Shown here: positions 54,627 through 64,000 of the stretch, in pieces
Position numbering within the stretch: position 1 is the stretch's first letter
Layout of the letters: each line of letters starts with the position of its first letter
Assembly: GCF_964033635.1 (NCBI RefSeq)
Contig: NZ_OZ035533.1
Span: 248,001 to 312,000 of the forward strand
DNA length: 64,000 bases
Origin: Chitinophaga sp. MM2321
GTDB taxonomy: Bacteria; Bacteroidota; Bacteroidia; Chitinophagales; Chitinophagaceae
Direction of reading: 5' to 3'
Position numbers and translations under genes: made by a program
Notes under the pieces: generated by a model
Databases searched by the model: none
The model's input: the letters and a program-made list of their open reading frames with translations, nothing else
What the model was told of the DNA's origin: nothing

Positions 54627-54884
54627 ATGCTATTAGAAGTATTAACACCAGAAAGAAAATTATATGCAGGCGAAGTGTACGGCGTACAATTGCCCGGCAT
54701 TGACGGTTCTTTTGAAATACTGGATAAACATGCGCCATTAATTGCTGCCCTCGGAAATGGTAAAATGAAAGTGCTGAAAGATAAAAACCACAGTGAGTTT
54801 TTTACTATCAGCGGCGGATTTGTAGAGGTACTGCGCAACAAGGCTACCGTGCTCGTAGAAGGCGCTGTGGCTGTAGCAAAATAA
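54627..54884 (+). CDS. atpC: F1 ATP synthase epsilon subunit, short form
   Basis: 85 residues: only the N-terminal beta-sandwich (LEVLTPERKLYAGEVYGVQLPG, SFEILDKHAPLIAALGNGKM, FFTISGGFVEVLRNKATVLVEG). The C-terminal helical domain that inhibits the enzyme in E. coli is missing, as is typical for Bacteroidota. Translated from the atpD transcript past a hairpin. Confidence 0.95.
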   Translation: MLLEVLTPERKLYAGEVYGVQLPGIDGSFEILDKHAPLIAALGNGKMKVLKDKNHSEFFTISGGFVEVLRNKATVLVEGAVAVAK

Positions 54885-54913
54885 ACATACTACCAGTATA
54901 AAATAATAAGACA

Positions 54914-54944
54914 GGCCGGGTAAGACTACCCGGCCTTCGTTTTG
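54914..54944 (+). terminator. terminator of atpD-atpC
   Basis: 9-bp perfect stem GGCCGGGTA with TACCCGGCC around AGAC, followed by TTCGTTTT. Confidence 0.9.
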
Positions 54945-55039
54945 TCCTAACTATTCCAATCTTAGAAGACCCGGAACACGTAAGATTACCTGCCGGGATT
55001 TCCGCTATTATTCATTTCTGTACAATACATTCCCTGTCC

Positions 55040-55107
55040 GGCCATCATGATAAGATGGCCGTAGTTATGTATATACATCCATGAATAGCCGTTTCAATGG
55101 CTATTGT
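55040..55107. repeat. two tandem short hairpins
   Basis: GGCCATC (55040-55046) pairs with GATGGCC (55054-55060); AATAGCC pairs with GGCTATT about 55085-55107. No T run follows either. Could be RNA processing or a small structured RNA; no gene assigned. Confidence 0.4.
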
Positions 55108-55391
55108 ATATTACCTAATGAATGATGCCTCGATAATAATCAATTGTTGATCAGGTAAAATCTGGCGTTTGTCTATAGAAGGAGCAAATGATTTTCATAG
55201 GTTTTGCCTTCATAGGTGTATGCTATCGGTTTTTGTGTTTACCTGAAAAATGGGCTGTATAAATCGTTTACCCGCTCTAAACACTTTAGCAAGATATTTA
55301 ATTTGTTTTAAAAAACGCCATTCATTTTATTCAATTTTTACCCCCATAAACGGTTGTGCCCGCATGTGGTTAGCTGTCAGAATATTAGGAT

Positions 55392-55943
55392 TTAGTTGAG
55401 AGAAGGATCAATGGGAAAATTTGCCATCAGAGCAAAGTTACTGCCCAGGTTTTTGAGGGATTGCTGCCATATTTGTTGTTCTTTCTGTTCAAATATCAAG
55501 GCGGCGGTACTCCCGGAAGTGATCCAGGATTTGCCTTTTAACTCTTCCTCCAGCTGTCCGCCTGTCCACCCCGAATAACCAATAAAGAACTTGATCTTTT
55601 TCAGGTCCAGCAGCCCCTTGTTCAGCAGCTCCACTACATTGTCGAACCTGCCGCCCCAGAATACACCGGGCACTATCTCCACACCACCTGTTATCAGCTC
55701 AGGCTGTTGGTGTACAAAGTGGATGGTATCCACCTGCACAGGGCCACCATAAAATACGGGGATATTATTCATCAGCACATCAGGGATCAATGAATCCAGG
55801 TGCTGATCAAAGAGTTTATTAATCACGAAACCAAAACTGCCTTGCTCCTGGTATTCACAGAGCAGGATCACTGTACGGGCAAAGTTCGGATCTTTCAGAA
55901 ATGGATCAGCTATCAGCAAAACGCCGGGCGACAAGGTTACCAT
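55392..55943 (-). CDS. YqgE/AlgH-family protein
   Basis: 183 residues: LSPGVLLIADPFLKDPNFARTVIL, GSFGFVINKLF, PVFYGGPVQVDTIHFVH, FFIGYSGWTGGQLEEELKGKSW. Typical YqgE fold, cytoplasmic; function unknown although some members act as regulators. Stands alone on the minus strand. Confidence 0.93.
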   Translation of the reverse strand: MVTLSPGVLLIADPFLKDPNFARTVILLCEYQEQGSFGFVINKLFDQHLDSLIPDVLMNNIPVFYGGPVQVDTIHFVHQQPELITGGVEIVPGVFWGGRFDNVVELLNKGLLDLKKIKFFIGYSGWTGGQLEEELKGKSWITSGSTAALIFEQKEQQIWQQSLKNLGSNFALMANFPIDPSLN

Positions 55944-56393
55944 ATGTATACAATTTGATCGCTAACCAAATTTAATTAAATGATTGATACAAAGCACGAA
56001 AGAAAGGAAACAATAAAAGAAGAAGTGGGTAAAACCGGAAAAAAGAAAATAAAAAAAAGGAGGCTAGAAAACCTCCTTACCATTTTATCAACCAAAATCT
56101 AAATCGCTTATGGAACGAATCCACGTCGATGTATGTAGAAAGTTTAATTACTTTGTTATATATGATACTAATCAAATTTAGTACCAATATTGTATAGCAA
56201 AGGTAAGGAAAGTAGAACTAATAAAATGAGCAGATGCCAGTTAAAATTACGTTAAAGTAATATTGTATTGCAGTAGAGAAGTATAGCTGCCAACCTAACT
56301 ATTTAATTTTGTATCATAGTTGCTATAGCAAATATCTTTTTTAACAATTAATAATTTCCCAGGTTAAGTATATTTAAGCCTGACTTGACTTTC
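55944..56393. other. 450-bp gap with a candidate small RNA
   Basis: Very AT-rich. It should hold the yqgE promoter (minus), the histidine-kinase promoter (plus), and a possible minus-strand transcript with its own promoter-like box and terminator (56050-56228), listed separately. Confidence 0.5.
56050..56192 (-). ncRNA. candidate small RNA or leader RNA
   Basis: On the minus strand a TACCTTTG box (56198-56205) with TTTT 17 bases further upstream (56223-56226) would start transcription near 56192. About 140 bases downstream lies a 7-bp hairpin (AAGGAGG 56057-56063 with CCTCCTT 56072-56078) followed by eight T on that strand. No reading frame with a good start lies between. Alternative: a yqgE leader with an attenuator, since yqgE starts at 55943. 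Confidence 0.35.
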
Positions 56394-57755
56394 ATGATAC
56401 CACTGAAGAGAATATTTCCCGTAATCGTTGTGCTTATTACGCTGTCGCTGTTTGGCATTATTTACATCCAGGTAAACTGGATCAAAAGCGCCATTGCCAT
56501 TAAAAAGGAGCAGCTTTTTGAGCGTTCTGTAGGCATGATAAGAGACGTACAGAACGACATGCTGTATACCCGCCAGACTGCCCTTATGTTTAAGCTGAAC
56601 GGCAAGGACCCTAACGCAATTAAGGGGTTCGGGATGGATATGAACAGGCTGCCTTACAACCAACCCCCTGTAAGCGATTTTTTTACCGTACAGGAACTGA
56701 GGAAATGTATACAGACCAATATGAGGAAAAATCACCTCGATTCCGCTCATTTCGAATTTGCCATCCTTGCCCCGGTGGTGGGGATTGGTTCCCAGTTGAA
56801 AATGCATTCGGCCGGCTTTGAAAAAATGTACCAGGAGAACCAGCGGGATAGTGTTAGTGAACATAAAAAGTACCAGATACCGGTCATCCCACTGGAAGAT
56901 GTCAGTAACCTCGGGCCACAAACGGAGAGCCTCATGATCATCATGCGGGCAGATGATTCCATCGCCAAACAGCTGGGCTTTATGATCTCCGGCGGGGTCC
57001 TGTTTACCATGATCATCGTCACCGCCTTTGCCCTCACCATCCGTACCCTGCTGAATCAGAAAAAGCTCTCAGAGATAAAGTCTGATTTCATCAACAATAT
57101 GACCCATGAACTGAAAACGCCGCTGGCCACTATCTCCCTGGCCATTGACGCTATCGGGAACGAAAAAGTGTTGAATAAGCCGGATAAGATCCGTTACTTC
57201 TCCGGCATTATCAAAGAGGAGAATAAACGCATGAACAAACAGGTGGAAAGTATCCTCCAGTCTGCCCTGCTGGAAAAAGATGAAATCGGACTTAAACTAC
57301 AGGCTACAGACGTGCATGCTGTTATCCAGAATACGACGGATAACCTGCAACTGCAACTATCCGCCAAAAGCGGGGTGGTAGATCTGCAACTCGATGCCAT
57401 TAACCCGGTGATCATGGCAGATGATGTACATTTCTCCAACGTGATCTTTAACCTGATGGATAATGCCATCAAGTATTCCAACGAAAACCTGGAAATAAAG
57501 ATACATACCTATAACACCCGTAAAAGCCTGTTCCTGATCATTACAGACAACGGTATCGGCATGAGCCGGGATACTATTTCGCGTATCTTTGAAAAATTCT
57601 ACCGCGCACATACGGGTAATGTACACAACGTAAAAGGCTTCGGTCTTGGTCTTACCTACGTGAAAGCGATCGTAGATGCACATAAAGGAAAAATTAAGGT
57701 GGAAAGCACAGTGGGTAAAGGAAGTAAATTTACCCTGGAATTTCCGCAGGACTAG
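56394..57755 (+). CDS. membrane sensor histidine kinase, orphan
   Basis: 453 residues from ATG at 56394; the frame begins at a TTG at 56385. Spans about 5-24 (IFPVIVVLITLSLFGIIYI) and about 195-217 flank an about 170-residue extracytoplasmic sensor domain. Then DHp with the phospho-His in NNMTHELKTPLATI (His238), N box IFNLMDNAIKYSNEN, G1 ITDNGIGMSRD, F and G2 GFGLGLTYVKAIV. All ATP-binding motifs are intact. No response regulator lies next to it; ThiF-like gene follows 14 bp downstream. Confidence 0.93.
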   Translation: MIPLKRIFPVIVVLITLSLFGIIYIQVNWIKSAIAIKKEQLFERSVGMIRDVQNDMLYTRQTALMFKLNGKDPNAIKGFGMDMNRLPYNQPPVSDFFTVQELRKCIQTNMRKNHLDSAHFEFAILAPVVGIGSQLKMHSAGFEKMYQENQRDSVSEHKKYQIPVIPLEDVSNLGPQTESLMIIMRADDSIAKQLGFMISGGVLFTMIIVTAFALTIRTLLNQKKLSEIKSDFINNMTHELKTPLATISLAIDAIGNEKVLNKPDKIRYFSGIIKEENKRMNKQVESILQSALLEKDEIGLKLQATDVHAVIQNTTDNLQLQLSAKSGVVDLQLDAINPVIMADDVHFSNVIFNLMDNAIKYSNENLEIKIHTYNTRKSLFLIITDNGIGMSRDTISRIFEKFYRAHTGNVHNVKGFGLGLTYVKAIVDAHKGKIKVESTVGKGSKFTLEFPQD

Positions 57756-57769
57756 ACTAGCTAAAGGTT

Positions 57770-58588
57770 ATGAGCATGACATTAACTGAAAAAGAAATAC
57801 AGCATTTTAAAAATCCTATAGCCGTTCCCGGTATAGGCCTGGAAATGCAGGAAAAGTTACAGGATGCCCGTGTATTGGTGGTTGGCGCCGGTGGTCTTGG
57901 CAGCCCGGTGTTGCAATACCTCAGTGCCAGCGGCGTGGGTGTATTGGGCATTGCGGACTATGGTGTTATCAATGATGAAGATATGCACCGGCAACCTATA
58001 TACCAGATGCAGGATATCCGTAAACATAAAGCTAAAATGGCTGCCAGTAGGCTTTGGGCGGTGAATCCCTACACAAAACATTACCCGATGCTGGTACAGG
58101 TGAAGCCGGAAAATATAGCCCTGCTCCTGGTAGGCTTTGACCTGGTGATCGATTGCTCCCAGCATCAGCCTACGCACCTGGTGATCAATGATGCCTGTGT
58201 AAAGCACGATAAACCTTTTGTAATAGGGGAAGTACACAACTGGATGGCCTGGTGTGCCGGCTTTAATATGCCCATGCCCGATGGTTCCACTTCGGCCACT
58301 TACCGCTGTGCGCTGGAGCTCACAGAAGGATACCGCAACTTCGATGCAGGCGCTATCGGCGCCACACACGGCGCTACCGGTATGCATATCGTTTGTGAAG
58401 TACTGAAATACCTGATTGGTGTACCGGGCGGACTCGCCGGCAAGCTCCATGGCATGGATTATCTGCACAATCAAACCCAGTTGCACGACCTGACGCCCGA
58501 TCCGGCAGTGTTGCAAAATACCCGTGAACAGGGTGTTTTATCGGCGGAGGAATATGGGCTGGAAATAGTACCGGATGTGGAAGACTAG
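57770..58588 (+). CDS. ThiF/MoeB/HesA-type E1-like adenylyltransferase
   Basis: 272 residues. ATP-binding GAGGLGSPVLQYLSASGVG, then DEDMHRQPIYQ (the Arg finger), VIDCSQHQPTHLVIND. The CxxC zinc pairs of MoeB/ThiF are not both present (a single Cys in TYRCALEL), and the region where the E1 thioester Cys sits reads NFDAGAIGATHG with no Cys. It therefore probably adenylates a target without forming a thioester. Substrate unknown; no ThiS or MoaD-like small protein nearby. The short spacing to the histidine kinase suggests a shared transcript. Confidence 0.85.
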   Translation: MSMTLTEKEIQHFKNPIAVPGIGLEMQEKLQDARVLVVGAGGLGSPVLQYLSASGVGVLGIADYGVINDEDMHRQPIYQMQDIRKHKAKMAASRLWAVNPYTKHYPMLVQVKPENIALLLVGFDLVIDCSQHQPTHLVINDACVKHDKPFVIGEVHNWMAWCAGFNMPMPDGSTSATYRCALELTEGYRNFDAGAIGATHGATGMHIVCEVLKYLIGVPGGLAGKLHGMDYLHNQTQLHDLTPDPAVLQNTREQGVLSAEEYGLEIVPDVED

Positions 58589-58591
58589 CTG

Positions 58592-59500
58592 CTAATCGCA
58601 GGTCAGGATGCTCTTCAGTTCTCCTACTTTCAGTTCGTGCTTCAGTCCCAGTTTCAGCGCATAATTTTCTGTCTGGTGTCCGCAAGGGAAACCATAACAT
58701 ACCGGGTAGCCATAATCCTTTACGATGTTGTGGATAATTTCATACTCCGTCTGACCAAAAGGAGTATTAGTATCTTTTCCGTCAACGAAGGCGCCCACTA
58801 CAAGGCCTGCCAGTTTATCCAGCCAGCCGGCGCGTTTGAGGTTATACATCATGCGGTCTATGTTGTAGCGGTATTCCCCGATATCTTCCAGCAGCAGGAT
58901 TTTGCCTTTGGTATCCACCTGGGATCGGCTGCCGGAAACATTGGCCAGCATGGACAAGTTGCCGCCTACGAGTGCCCCGGTGGCTTTGCCGGCCCGGTTT
59001 AGTGTATGCGAGGGCGTTGTATAGCGGTAAGGCTTGCCTTTTAAAGCAGCAGCGAGGCTATGCACGTATTCATTTTCAGCAGTAGCCGGTGTAATGCCGC
59101 TGCACATGAGGGTATGCAGGGAAGCAATATTATAACGCTGATGGATATGTGCGTGCAGGGCGGTAACATCGCTATAGCCGCAAAGCCATTTTGGATGTTT
59201 CCGGAAGCGGGTGAAATCGAGTTTATCGAGGATACACACCATACCATAGCCACCACGGCCAAATACAATGGCTTTTATTTCAGGATCGTCCAGCATATCC
59301 TGTAATTCTTCCAGCCGCAGTTCATCGGGTGCGGAAAAATTGTGGAAGCTGGTGCCTACCGTAATACCCAGGTGTACCCGGTATCCCCATGCGTCTAATA
59401 TGCCGGCTGCATATTCTGCCGCCTGCAGCTCCATTTTACTGCTGGAGCAGGTAACTCCTATCAGATCGCCTTTTTTCAGATATGGCGGAATTTTTACCAT
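58592..59500 (-). CDS. LD-carboxypeptidase (peptidase family S66)
   Basis: 302 residues. Cuts the L,D bond of murein tetrapeptides for cell-wall recycling in the cytoplasm. Features: KKGDLIGVTCSSSK, FGRGGYGMVCILDKLDF, LCGYSDVTALH (nucleophile Ser), and GALVGGNLSMLANVSG, FPCGHQTENYALKLG. Start MVKIPPYLKKGD overlaps the metG promoter region on the other strand. Confidence 0.93.
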   Translation of the reverse strand: MVKIPPYLKKGDLIGVTCSSSKMELQAAEYAAGILDAWGYRVHLGITVGTSFHNFSAPDELRLEELQDMLDDPEIKAIVFGRGGYGMVCILDKLDFTRFRKHPKWLCGYSDVTALHAHIHQRYNIASLHTLMCSGITPATAENEYVHSLAAALKGKPYRYTTPSHTLNRAGKATGALVGGNLSMLANVSGSRSQVDTKGKILLLEDIGEYRYNIDRMMYNLKRAGWLDKLAGLVVGAFVDGKDTNTPFGQTEYEIIHNIVKDYGYPVCYGFPCGHQTENYALKLGLKHELKVGELKSILTCD

Positions 59501-59520
59501 TGTACTTTTGTTTACCTTTG
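59491..59520 (+). promoter_or_regulatory. metG promoter candidate
   Basis: TACCTTTG at 59513-59520 with TTTT at 59491-59494 (18-base spacer), close to the Bacteroidota consensus. It would start transcription near 59526, leaving a 100-base leader before metG. Confidence 0.55.
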
Positions 59521-59628
59521 CAGATTAGTGAATACATTTACTATTCGCGAACTAAGGTGGTAAATTGTTTGGTGATTCCAAAAACAAAAATCCGATTTAA
59601 AATTTATTTAAGCATTCTTTAAGATAGT

Positions 59629-61764
59629 ATGGGAAAATTTAATAGATATTTAATAACTGCGGCACTACCGTATGCCAATGGCCCGGTACATATAGGCCAT
59701 CTGGCCGGCTGCTATCTGCCTGCAGATATTTATGTAAGATATCTGCGCGCTAAAAAAGCAGATGTAAAATTCGTTTGCGGTTCGGATGAACATGGTGTTC
59801 CTATCACCATCAAAGCCATGAAAGAAAATGTAACCCCGCAGGATATTGTGGATAAATACCACAAGATCATCAGCGACAGCTTCGCCGCAATGGGTATCTC
59901 TTTCGACATCTTTGCCCGTACCAGTGATCCCATACATCACCAGACAGCTTCGGATTTTTTTCTGAAGATGTATAACGACGGCCTGTTTGAAGAAAAAGAA
60001 ACAGAACAATATTTTGACCCGGAAAAGAAAGTTTTCCTGGCAGACAGATACATCATCGGTACCTGCCCCAAATGCGGCAATGATAAGGCTTACGGCGATC
60101 AGTGCGAACGCTGTGGCAGCTCACTAAGCCCCGATGAACTGATCAACCCGCACTCCGCCCTCAGCGACGCCGTGCCCATAAAGAAAACAACGAAGCACTG
60201 GTACATGCCGCTCCAGAACTATGAACCCTGGCTGAAAGAATGGCTGCTGGAAGGTCATAAAGAGTGGAAAAATAACGTATACGGACAGTGTAAAAGCTGG
60301 CTGGACAACGGCCTGCAAAGCCGCGCCATGACCCGCGACAGCAACTGGGGGATCAAAGTTCCTTTGCCGGATGCAGACGGAAAAGTACTCTACGTATGGT
60401 TTGATGCGCCTATCGGTTATATTTCCGCTACCAAAGAACTCACCCCGGACTGGGCTGACTACTGGTGTAAGGATGATACCAAACTGGTACATTTTATCGG
60501 GAAAGATAATATCGTATTTCACTGTATCATTTTCCCCGCTATGCTCAAGGCGCACGGCAATTTCGTTTTCCCGGAAAACGTGCCTGCCAACGAGTTCCTG
60601 AATATTGAAGGAGAAAAAGTATCTACCTCCCGCAACTGGGCGGTATGGATAAATGATTATATCCAGGACTTCCCCGATCAGCAGGATATCCTGCGCTATG
60701 TACTGTGCAGTACTGCGCCGGAAACAAAAGACAACGACTTCACCTGGAAAGATTTCCAGGACCGCAATAATAATGAGCTGGTAGCCATCTTCGGTAACTT
60801 CATCAACCGTACCATGGTGCTGATGCACAAGCTGTGCGGTGGTAAAGTGCCACGGCTACACGAAGAGTTTGTGGAAGCTGCCGACAAAGACCTGGTGAAA
60901 GAATTTACCCTTTCCAAAGAAAAGATTGAGAGCAGCCTGGAAAACTACCGTTTCCGGGAAGCCCTGGCGGAAGTTATTGACCTGGCCAGAAAAGGAAACC
61001 AGTATTTACAGAAAAATGAGCCCTGGAAACTGGCGTCTGCCATGGAAAGGATCAAAGCGGGTACAGCTGATCCGCTGTATACAGAAAAGGATCTGCTGAT
61101 GTTGCAGGGCAAAATAGACAACTGTTTGTATGTATGCCTGCAACTTACTGCCAACCTGGCCATCTTTATAAATCCGTTCCTGCCCTTTACCGCCAGAAAA
61201 ATCTGTCACATGGTGAAAGTGGTGGACCGTATGCTGGAATGGGAAAATGCCGGCAGTGACACCTTGCTGAAAGTAGGCTACACCCTGCGTGCGCCGGAAT
61301 TGCTCTTCAAAAAAGTGGAAGACGACCAGGTAAAAGCACAGGTAGAAAAACTGCATGCCGGCCTGAAAAAGTCTGCTGCTGAAGCTGCCGCCGCGGCTCC
61401 TGCACCCGTTGCAGAAGAAAAAGCTGCTGCACCGGCCAAACCGGAAATCCAGTTCGACGACTTCGCAAAACTGGACCTGCGTGTAGGAACCATCCTGTCT
61501 GCAGAAAAAGTAGAGAAGGCTGATAAATTACTGAAACTGCTGATAGACATAGGTACAGAGCAACGTACCGTTGTATCCGGCATTGCTATGCACTTCAAAC
61601 CGGAAGACATCATTGGCAAACAGGTAACCCTGGTAGCCAACCTGGCGCCCCGCAAAATGCGCGGCATCGAAAGTCAGGGCATGATCCTGATGGCAGAAGA
61701 TAACGGCAAACTGATCTTTGTAAATCCCGCCGAAGCCGTACAACCCGGTAGTGGTGTGAGTTAA
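59629..61764 (+). CDS. metG: methionyl-tRNA synthetase with fused tRNA-binding domain
   Basis: 711 residues. Charges tRNA-Met. HIGH signature at [10 protein letters not shown], zinc-binding [18 protein letters not shown], and the KMSKS element as KVSTS in [13 protein letters not shown], the form usual for this MetG type. An Ala-rich linker (about 580-605) leads to a C-terminal OB-fold ([40 protein letters not shown]) that increases tRNA affinity. Confidence 0.96.
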   Translation: MGKFNRYLITAALPYANGPVHIGHLAGCYLPADIYVRYLRAKKADVKFVCGSDEHGVPITIKAMKENVTPQDIVDKYHKIISDSFAAMGISFDIFARTSDPIHHQTASDFFLKMYNDGLFEEKETEQYFDPEKKVFLADRYIIGTCPKCGNDKAYGDQCERCGSSLSPDELINPHSALSDAVPIKKTTKHWYMPLQNYEPWLKEWLLEGHKEWKNNVYGQCKSWLDNGLQSRAMTRDSNWGIKVPLPDADGKVLYVWFDAPIGYISATKELTPDWADYWCKDDTKLVHFIGKDNIVFHCIIFPAMLKAHGNFVFPENVPANEFLNIEGEKVSTSRNWAVWINDYIQDFPDQQDILRYVLCSTAPETKDNDFTWKDFQDRNNNELVAIFGNFINRTMVLMHKLCGGKVPRLHEEFVEAADKDLVKEFTLSKEKIESSLENYRFREALAEVIDLARKGNQYLQKNEPWKLASAMERIKAGTADPLYTEKDLLMLQGKIDNCLYVCLQLTANLAIFINPFLPFTARKICHMVKVVDRMLEWENAGSDTLLKVGYTLRAPELLFKKVEDDQVKAQVEKLHAGLKKSAAEAAAAAPAPVAEEKAAAPAKPEIQFDDFAKLDLRVGTILSAEKVEKADKLLKLLIDIGTEQRTVVSGIAMHFKPEDIIGKQVTLVANLAPRKMRGIESQGMILMAEDNGKLIFVNPAEAVQPGSGVS

Positions 61765-61892
61765 TTACAGAATTACTCCGTAGCCTGATGATGGAAGTAC
61801 AAAAAATGCTAAATTCAATGATCGGTAAAGTTAAGTCACAATTGCTGGAAGCTCCGCTAAGACTAACCGCTGACAGCTAAATGCTAAAAGCT

Positions 61893-64000
61893 ATGCAAAG
61901 ACACATCAACAAAGTAGCCGTATTAGGCTCTGGAGTAATGGGATCAAGAATTGCCTGTCATTTTGCAGGTATTGGCGTACAGGTTTTATTGCTGGATATT
62001 ACGCCCAGGGAATTAAACGATGCAGAGAAAAAGAAAAATCTGGCGCTGGACAGCCCCGCTGTAAAAAACCGGATTGTGAACGATGCCCTGCTGGCTGCTG
62101 TGAAGTCAAATCCTTCCCCCGTATACAACAAAGATGTGGTGAAACGTATTAAAACGGGCAACTTCACCGATGATATGAAGCGCATCGCTGATGTAGACTG
62201 GATCATAGAAGTAGTGGTAGAAAACCTGGATGTGAAGAAAACCGTGTTTGAACAGGTGGAGAAATTCCGCAAACCCGGTACACTCATCACTTCCAATACC
62301 TCCGGTATTCCCATTCACCTGATGACCGAAGGCCGCAGCGAAGATTTCCAAAAGCATTTCTGCGGAACGCACTTCTTTAATCCTCCCCGTTACCTGCGCT
62401 TACTCGAAATTATACCTACACCACATACTGATCCGGCCGTCATCGATTTCCTGATGCACTACGGTGATCTTTACCTGGGCAAAACAACCGTGTTGTGTAA
62501 AGACACGCCCGCGTTTATTGCCAACAGGGTAGGCGTGTATTCTATCATGGCTATTTTTCACATCATGCAGGAAATGGGATTAGGTGTTGATGAAATCGAC
62601 GCCTTAACCGGTCCGGTGATTGGTCATCCTAAATCAGCCACCTTCCGTACAGCGGATGTGGTGGGCATTGATACCCTGGTGCGGGTAGCCAAAGGCGTGA
62701 TGGAAAACTGTCCGGATGATGAAGCCATCAGCATTTTCAAGATTCCACTGTTTCTGCAGAAAGTGGTGGAAAACAACTGGCTGGGAGATAAGACCGGGCA
62801 AGGCTTCTATAAAAAAACAAAAGGAGAGGGTGGCAGCAAGGAAATTCTGACGCTCGACCTGAACACCATGGAATACGGGCCTAAACAAAAGGCCAGGTTT
62901 GCCAGTATAGATGCGGCCAAACCGGTGGAAGACCTGAAGCAGCGCATTCGCATGCTGGCAGCGGCTACCGATAAAGCCGGGGAGTTCTATCAGCAGCTTC
63001 ATGCTTACCTGTTCGCCTATGTATCGCACCGTGTGCCTGAAATAGCCGATGATATCTACAAAGTAGATGACGCCATGAAAGCTGGTTTCGGCTGGGAAAT
63101 CGGCCCTTTCGAAAACTGGGACCTGCTGGGTGTGGAAGCATCCATCAAGCTCATAGAAGAAAAAGGACTGACAGTAGCCCAATGGGTGAAAGATATGCTG
63201 GCAAAGGGTATCAAGAGTTTTTATAAAATTGATAACGGCAAGAAATTTTATTATGACCTCGCCTCACAGGCTTACAAAGCCATGCCGGGCGAAGGAGAAT
63301 TTATTATACTCGAAAACTTCTCCAATAATGTTGTCTGGAAAAACAGCGTCTGCAACCTGATCGACATCGGCGATGGTGTGGTGTGTTTCGACTGGAAAAC
63401 CAAGATGAACACTATTGGCGGAGAAGTACTGGAAGGGTTGAATAAGGCGGTAGACCGTGCGGAGAAAGATTTCCGCGGACTGGTAGTGGGTAATGAAGGC
63501 ACAAATTTTTCTGCCGGCGCAAACGTCGGTATGATATTTATGCTGGCAGCCGAACAGGAATTTGATGAGCTGGATATGGCGGTGCGCCTGTTCCAGCGTT
63601 CTACGATGCGGTTGCGTTATTCCAATATTCCGGTAGTAGTGGCACCACATGCACTGACATTGGGTGGTGGTTGTGAGATGTGTTTACATGCAGATAAAAT
63701 ACAGGCAGCTGCCGAAACTTATATTGGTCTTGTAGAACTGGGCGTAGGGCTGATCCCCGGCGGTGGCGGTACCAAAGAAATGGCGTTGCGCGCAAGCCTG
63801 GAATATAAAGAAGGCCGTATAGAAGAAGAACCATTGAAAGATTACTTCATGACCGTAGCCACTGCCAAAGTAGCGACTTCCGGTTTTGAAGGATTTGATA
63901 TGGGCGTACTGCGCAAAGGGCATGATGAAATTACCCTGAATCCGGCCCGTCTTATTGCAGACGCCAAACGTAGTGTGATTGCGCTGGCAGATGAAGGATA
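61893..64000 (+). CDS. 3-hydroxyacyl-CoA dehydrogenase / enoyl-CoA hydratase, FadN-like (partial)
   Basis: About 702 residues are visible before the window ends; an in-frame ATG at 61881 is also possible. The order is dehydrogenase first: Rossmann GSGVMGSRIACHFAG, IEVVVENLDVKK, CGTHFFNPPRYLRLLEI, KDTPAFIANRVG, FGWEIGPFENWDLLG. The hydratase part follows with EGTNFSAGANVGMIFML, HALTLGGGCEMCLHADK and GVGLIPGGGGTKEM. This arrangement matches FadN of Bacillus rather than FadB/FadJ. Works with a thiolase (one is at 11176) in fatty-acid degradation. No partner gene lies within the window. Confidence 0.92.
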   Translation, partial: MQRHINKVAVLGSGVMGSRIACHFAGIGVQVLLLDITPRELNDAEKKKNLALDSPAVKNRIVNDALLAAVKSNPSPVYNKDVVKRIKTGNFTDDMKRIADVDWIIEVVVENLDVKKTVFEQVEKFRKPGTLITSNTSGIPIHLMTEGRSEDFQKHFCGTHFFNPPRYLRLLEIIPTPHTDPAVIDFLMHYGDLYLGKTTVLCKDTPAFIANRVGVYSIMAIFHIMQEMGLGVDEIDALTGPVIGHPKSATFRTADVVGIDTLVRVAKGVMENCPDDEAISIFKIPLFLQKVVENNWLGDKTGQGFYKKTKGEGGSKEILTLDLNTMEYGPKQKARFASIDAAKPVEDLKQRIRMLAAATDKAGEFYQQLHAYLFAYVSHRVPEIADDIYKVDDAMKAGFGWEIGPFENWDLLGVEASIKLIEEKGLTVAQWVKDMLAKGIKSFYKIDNGKKFYYDLASQAYKAMPGEGEFIILENFSNNVVWKNSVCNLIDIGDGVVCFDWKTKMNTIGGEVLEGLNKAVDRAEKDFRGLVVGNEGTNFSAGANVGMIFMLAAEQEFDELDMAVRLFQRSTMRLRYSNIPVVVAPHALTLGGGCEMCLHADKIQAAAETYIGLVELGVGLIPGGGGTKEMALRASLEYKEGRIEEEPLKDYFMTVATAKVATSGFEGFDMGVLRKGHDEITLNPARLIADAKRSVIALADEG

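Larger units (their letters stand above)
54885..55391. other. 507-bp gap between atpC and the yqgE stop
   Basis: Contains the atpC terminator (54914-54944), and two more hairpins without T runs at 55040-55060 and 55085-55107. No reading frame of interest. Confidence 0.5.

Noticed and set aside
56364..56921. 185-codon minus-strand frame opposite the histidine kinase
   Set aside because: Antisense of the sensor domain; no family features, and the kinase frame is clear.

Overview
The window looks like chromosomal DNA from a Chitinophaga-like member of the Bacteroidota (family Chitinophagaceae). Indicators are a SusC-type TonB receptor next to FecR and an ECF sigma factor, the type IX secretion protein PorT, a T9SS C-terminal sorting domain, a paired DUF1800/DUF1501 locus, the short Bacteroidota form of AtpC, Bacteroidota-style promoters (TTTG-N19-TAnnTTTG, best seen before atpD), and a type VI secretion cargo of the Bacteroidota subtype (TssD, VgrG, DUF4280 PAAR-like).

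Layout. 1-3186: trans-envelope signalling unit (partial SusC receptor with STN domain, FecR, ECF sigma). 3387-4742: AlkZ-like winged-helix protein and a tiny His-rich lipoprotein. About 4.8-10.95 kb: accessory, partly decayed region ending at the 3' end of a tRNA-Lys gene. It has an ORF6N relic, a double-GNAT protein, a proteobacterial-looking MFS transporter, a Fic relic and an intact AbiEi-like/Fic fusion with phased upstream repeats. 11.2-17.0 kb: thiolase, S24 repressor-like protein, DUF1800 and DUF1501 secreted proteins. 17.2-20.1 kb: small exported His-rich protein and a TonB receptor. 20.1-27.6 kb: a T6SS cassette on the minus strand (TssD, VgrG, an unknown linker gene, a 1196-residue PAAR-like/lysozyme-like/M23 effector, a translationally coupled lipoprotein as likely immunity protein, and a second lipoprotein).

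28-49 kb is mainly housekeeping: DUF983, ABC exporter, EF-G paralogue, ComM/YifB, MutS-like ATPase, dihydroorotase, PorT, UbiE, EngB, YkuK, CoA-binding protein, GbsR-like regulator, PDH E2, DnaX, M48 protease and acetyltransferases. 49.7-52.7 kb holds a Q-rich lipoprotein and a Tat-exported metallophosphoesterase. 53-64 kb: atpD-atpC, YqgE, an orphan histidine kinase, a ThiF-like E1, LD-carboxypeptidase, MetG and the start of a FadN-like beta-oxidation enzyme that runs off the window.

The most interesting items are the T6SS effector/immunity cassette, the Fic fusion with operator-like repeats, a perfect 50-bp inverted repeat around the pdhC terminator, an EF-G paralogue lacking the catalytic histidine, and several very small genes or RNA candidates. 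No CRISPR array, rRNA or intact insertion sequence was seen. All family names come from reading motifs by eye; no database search was run.
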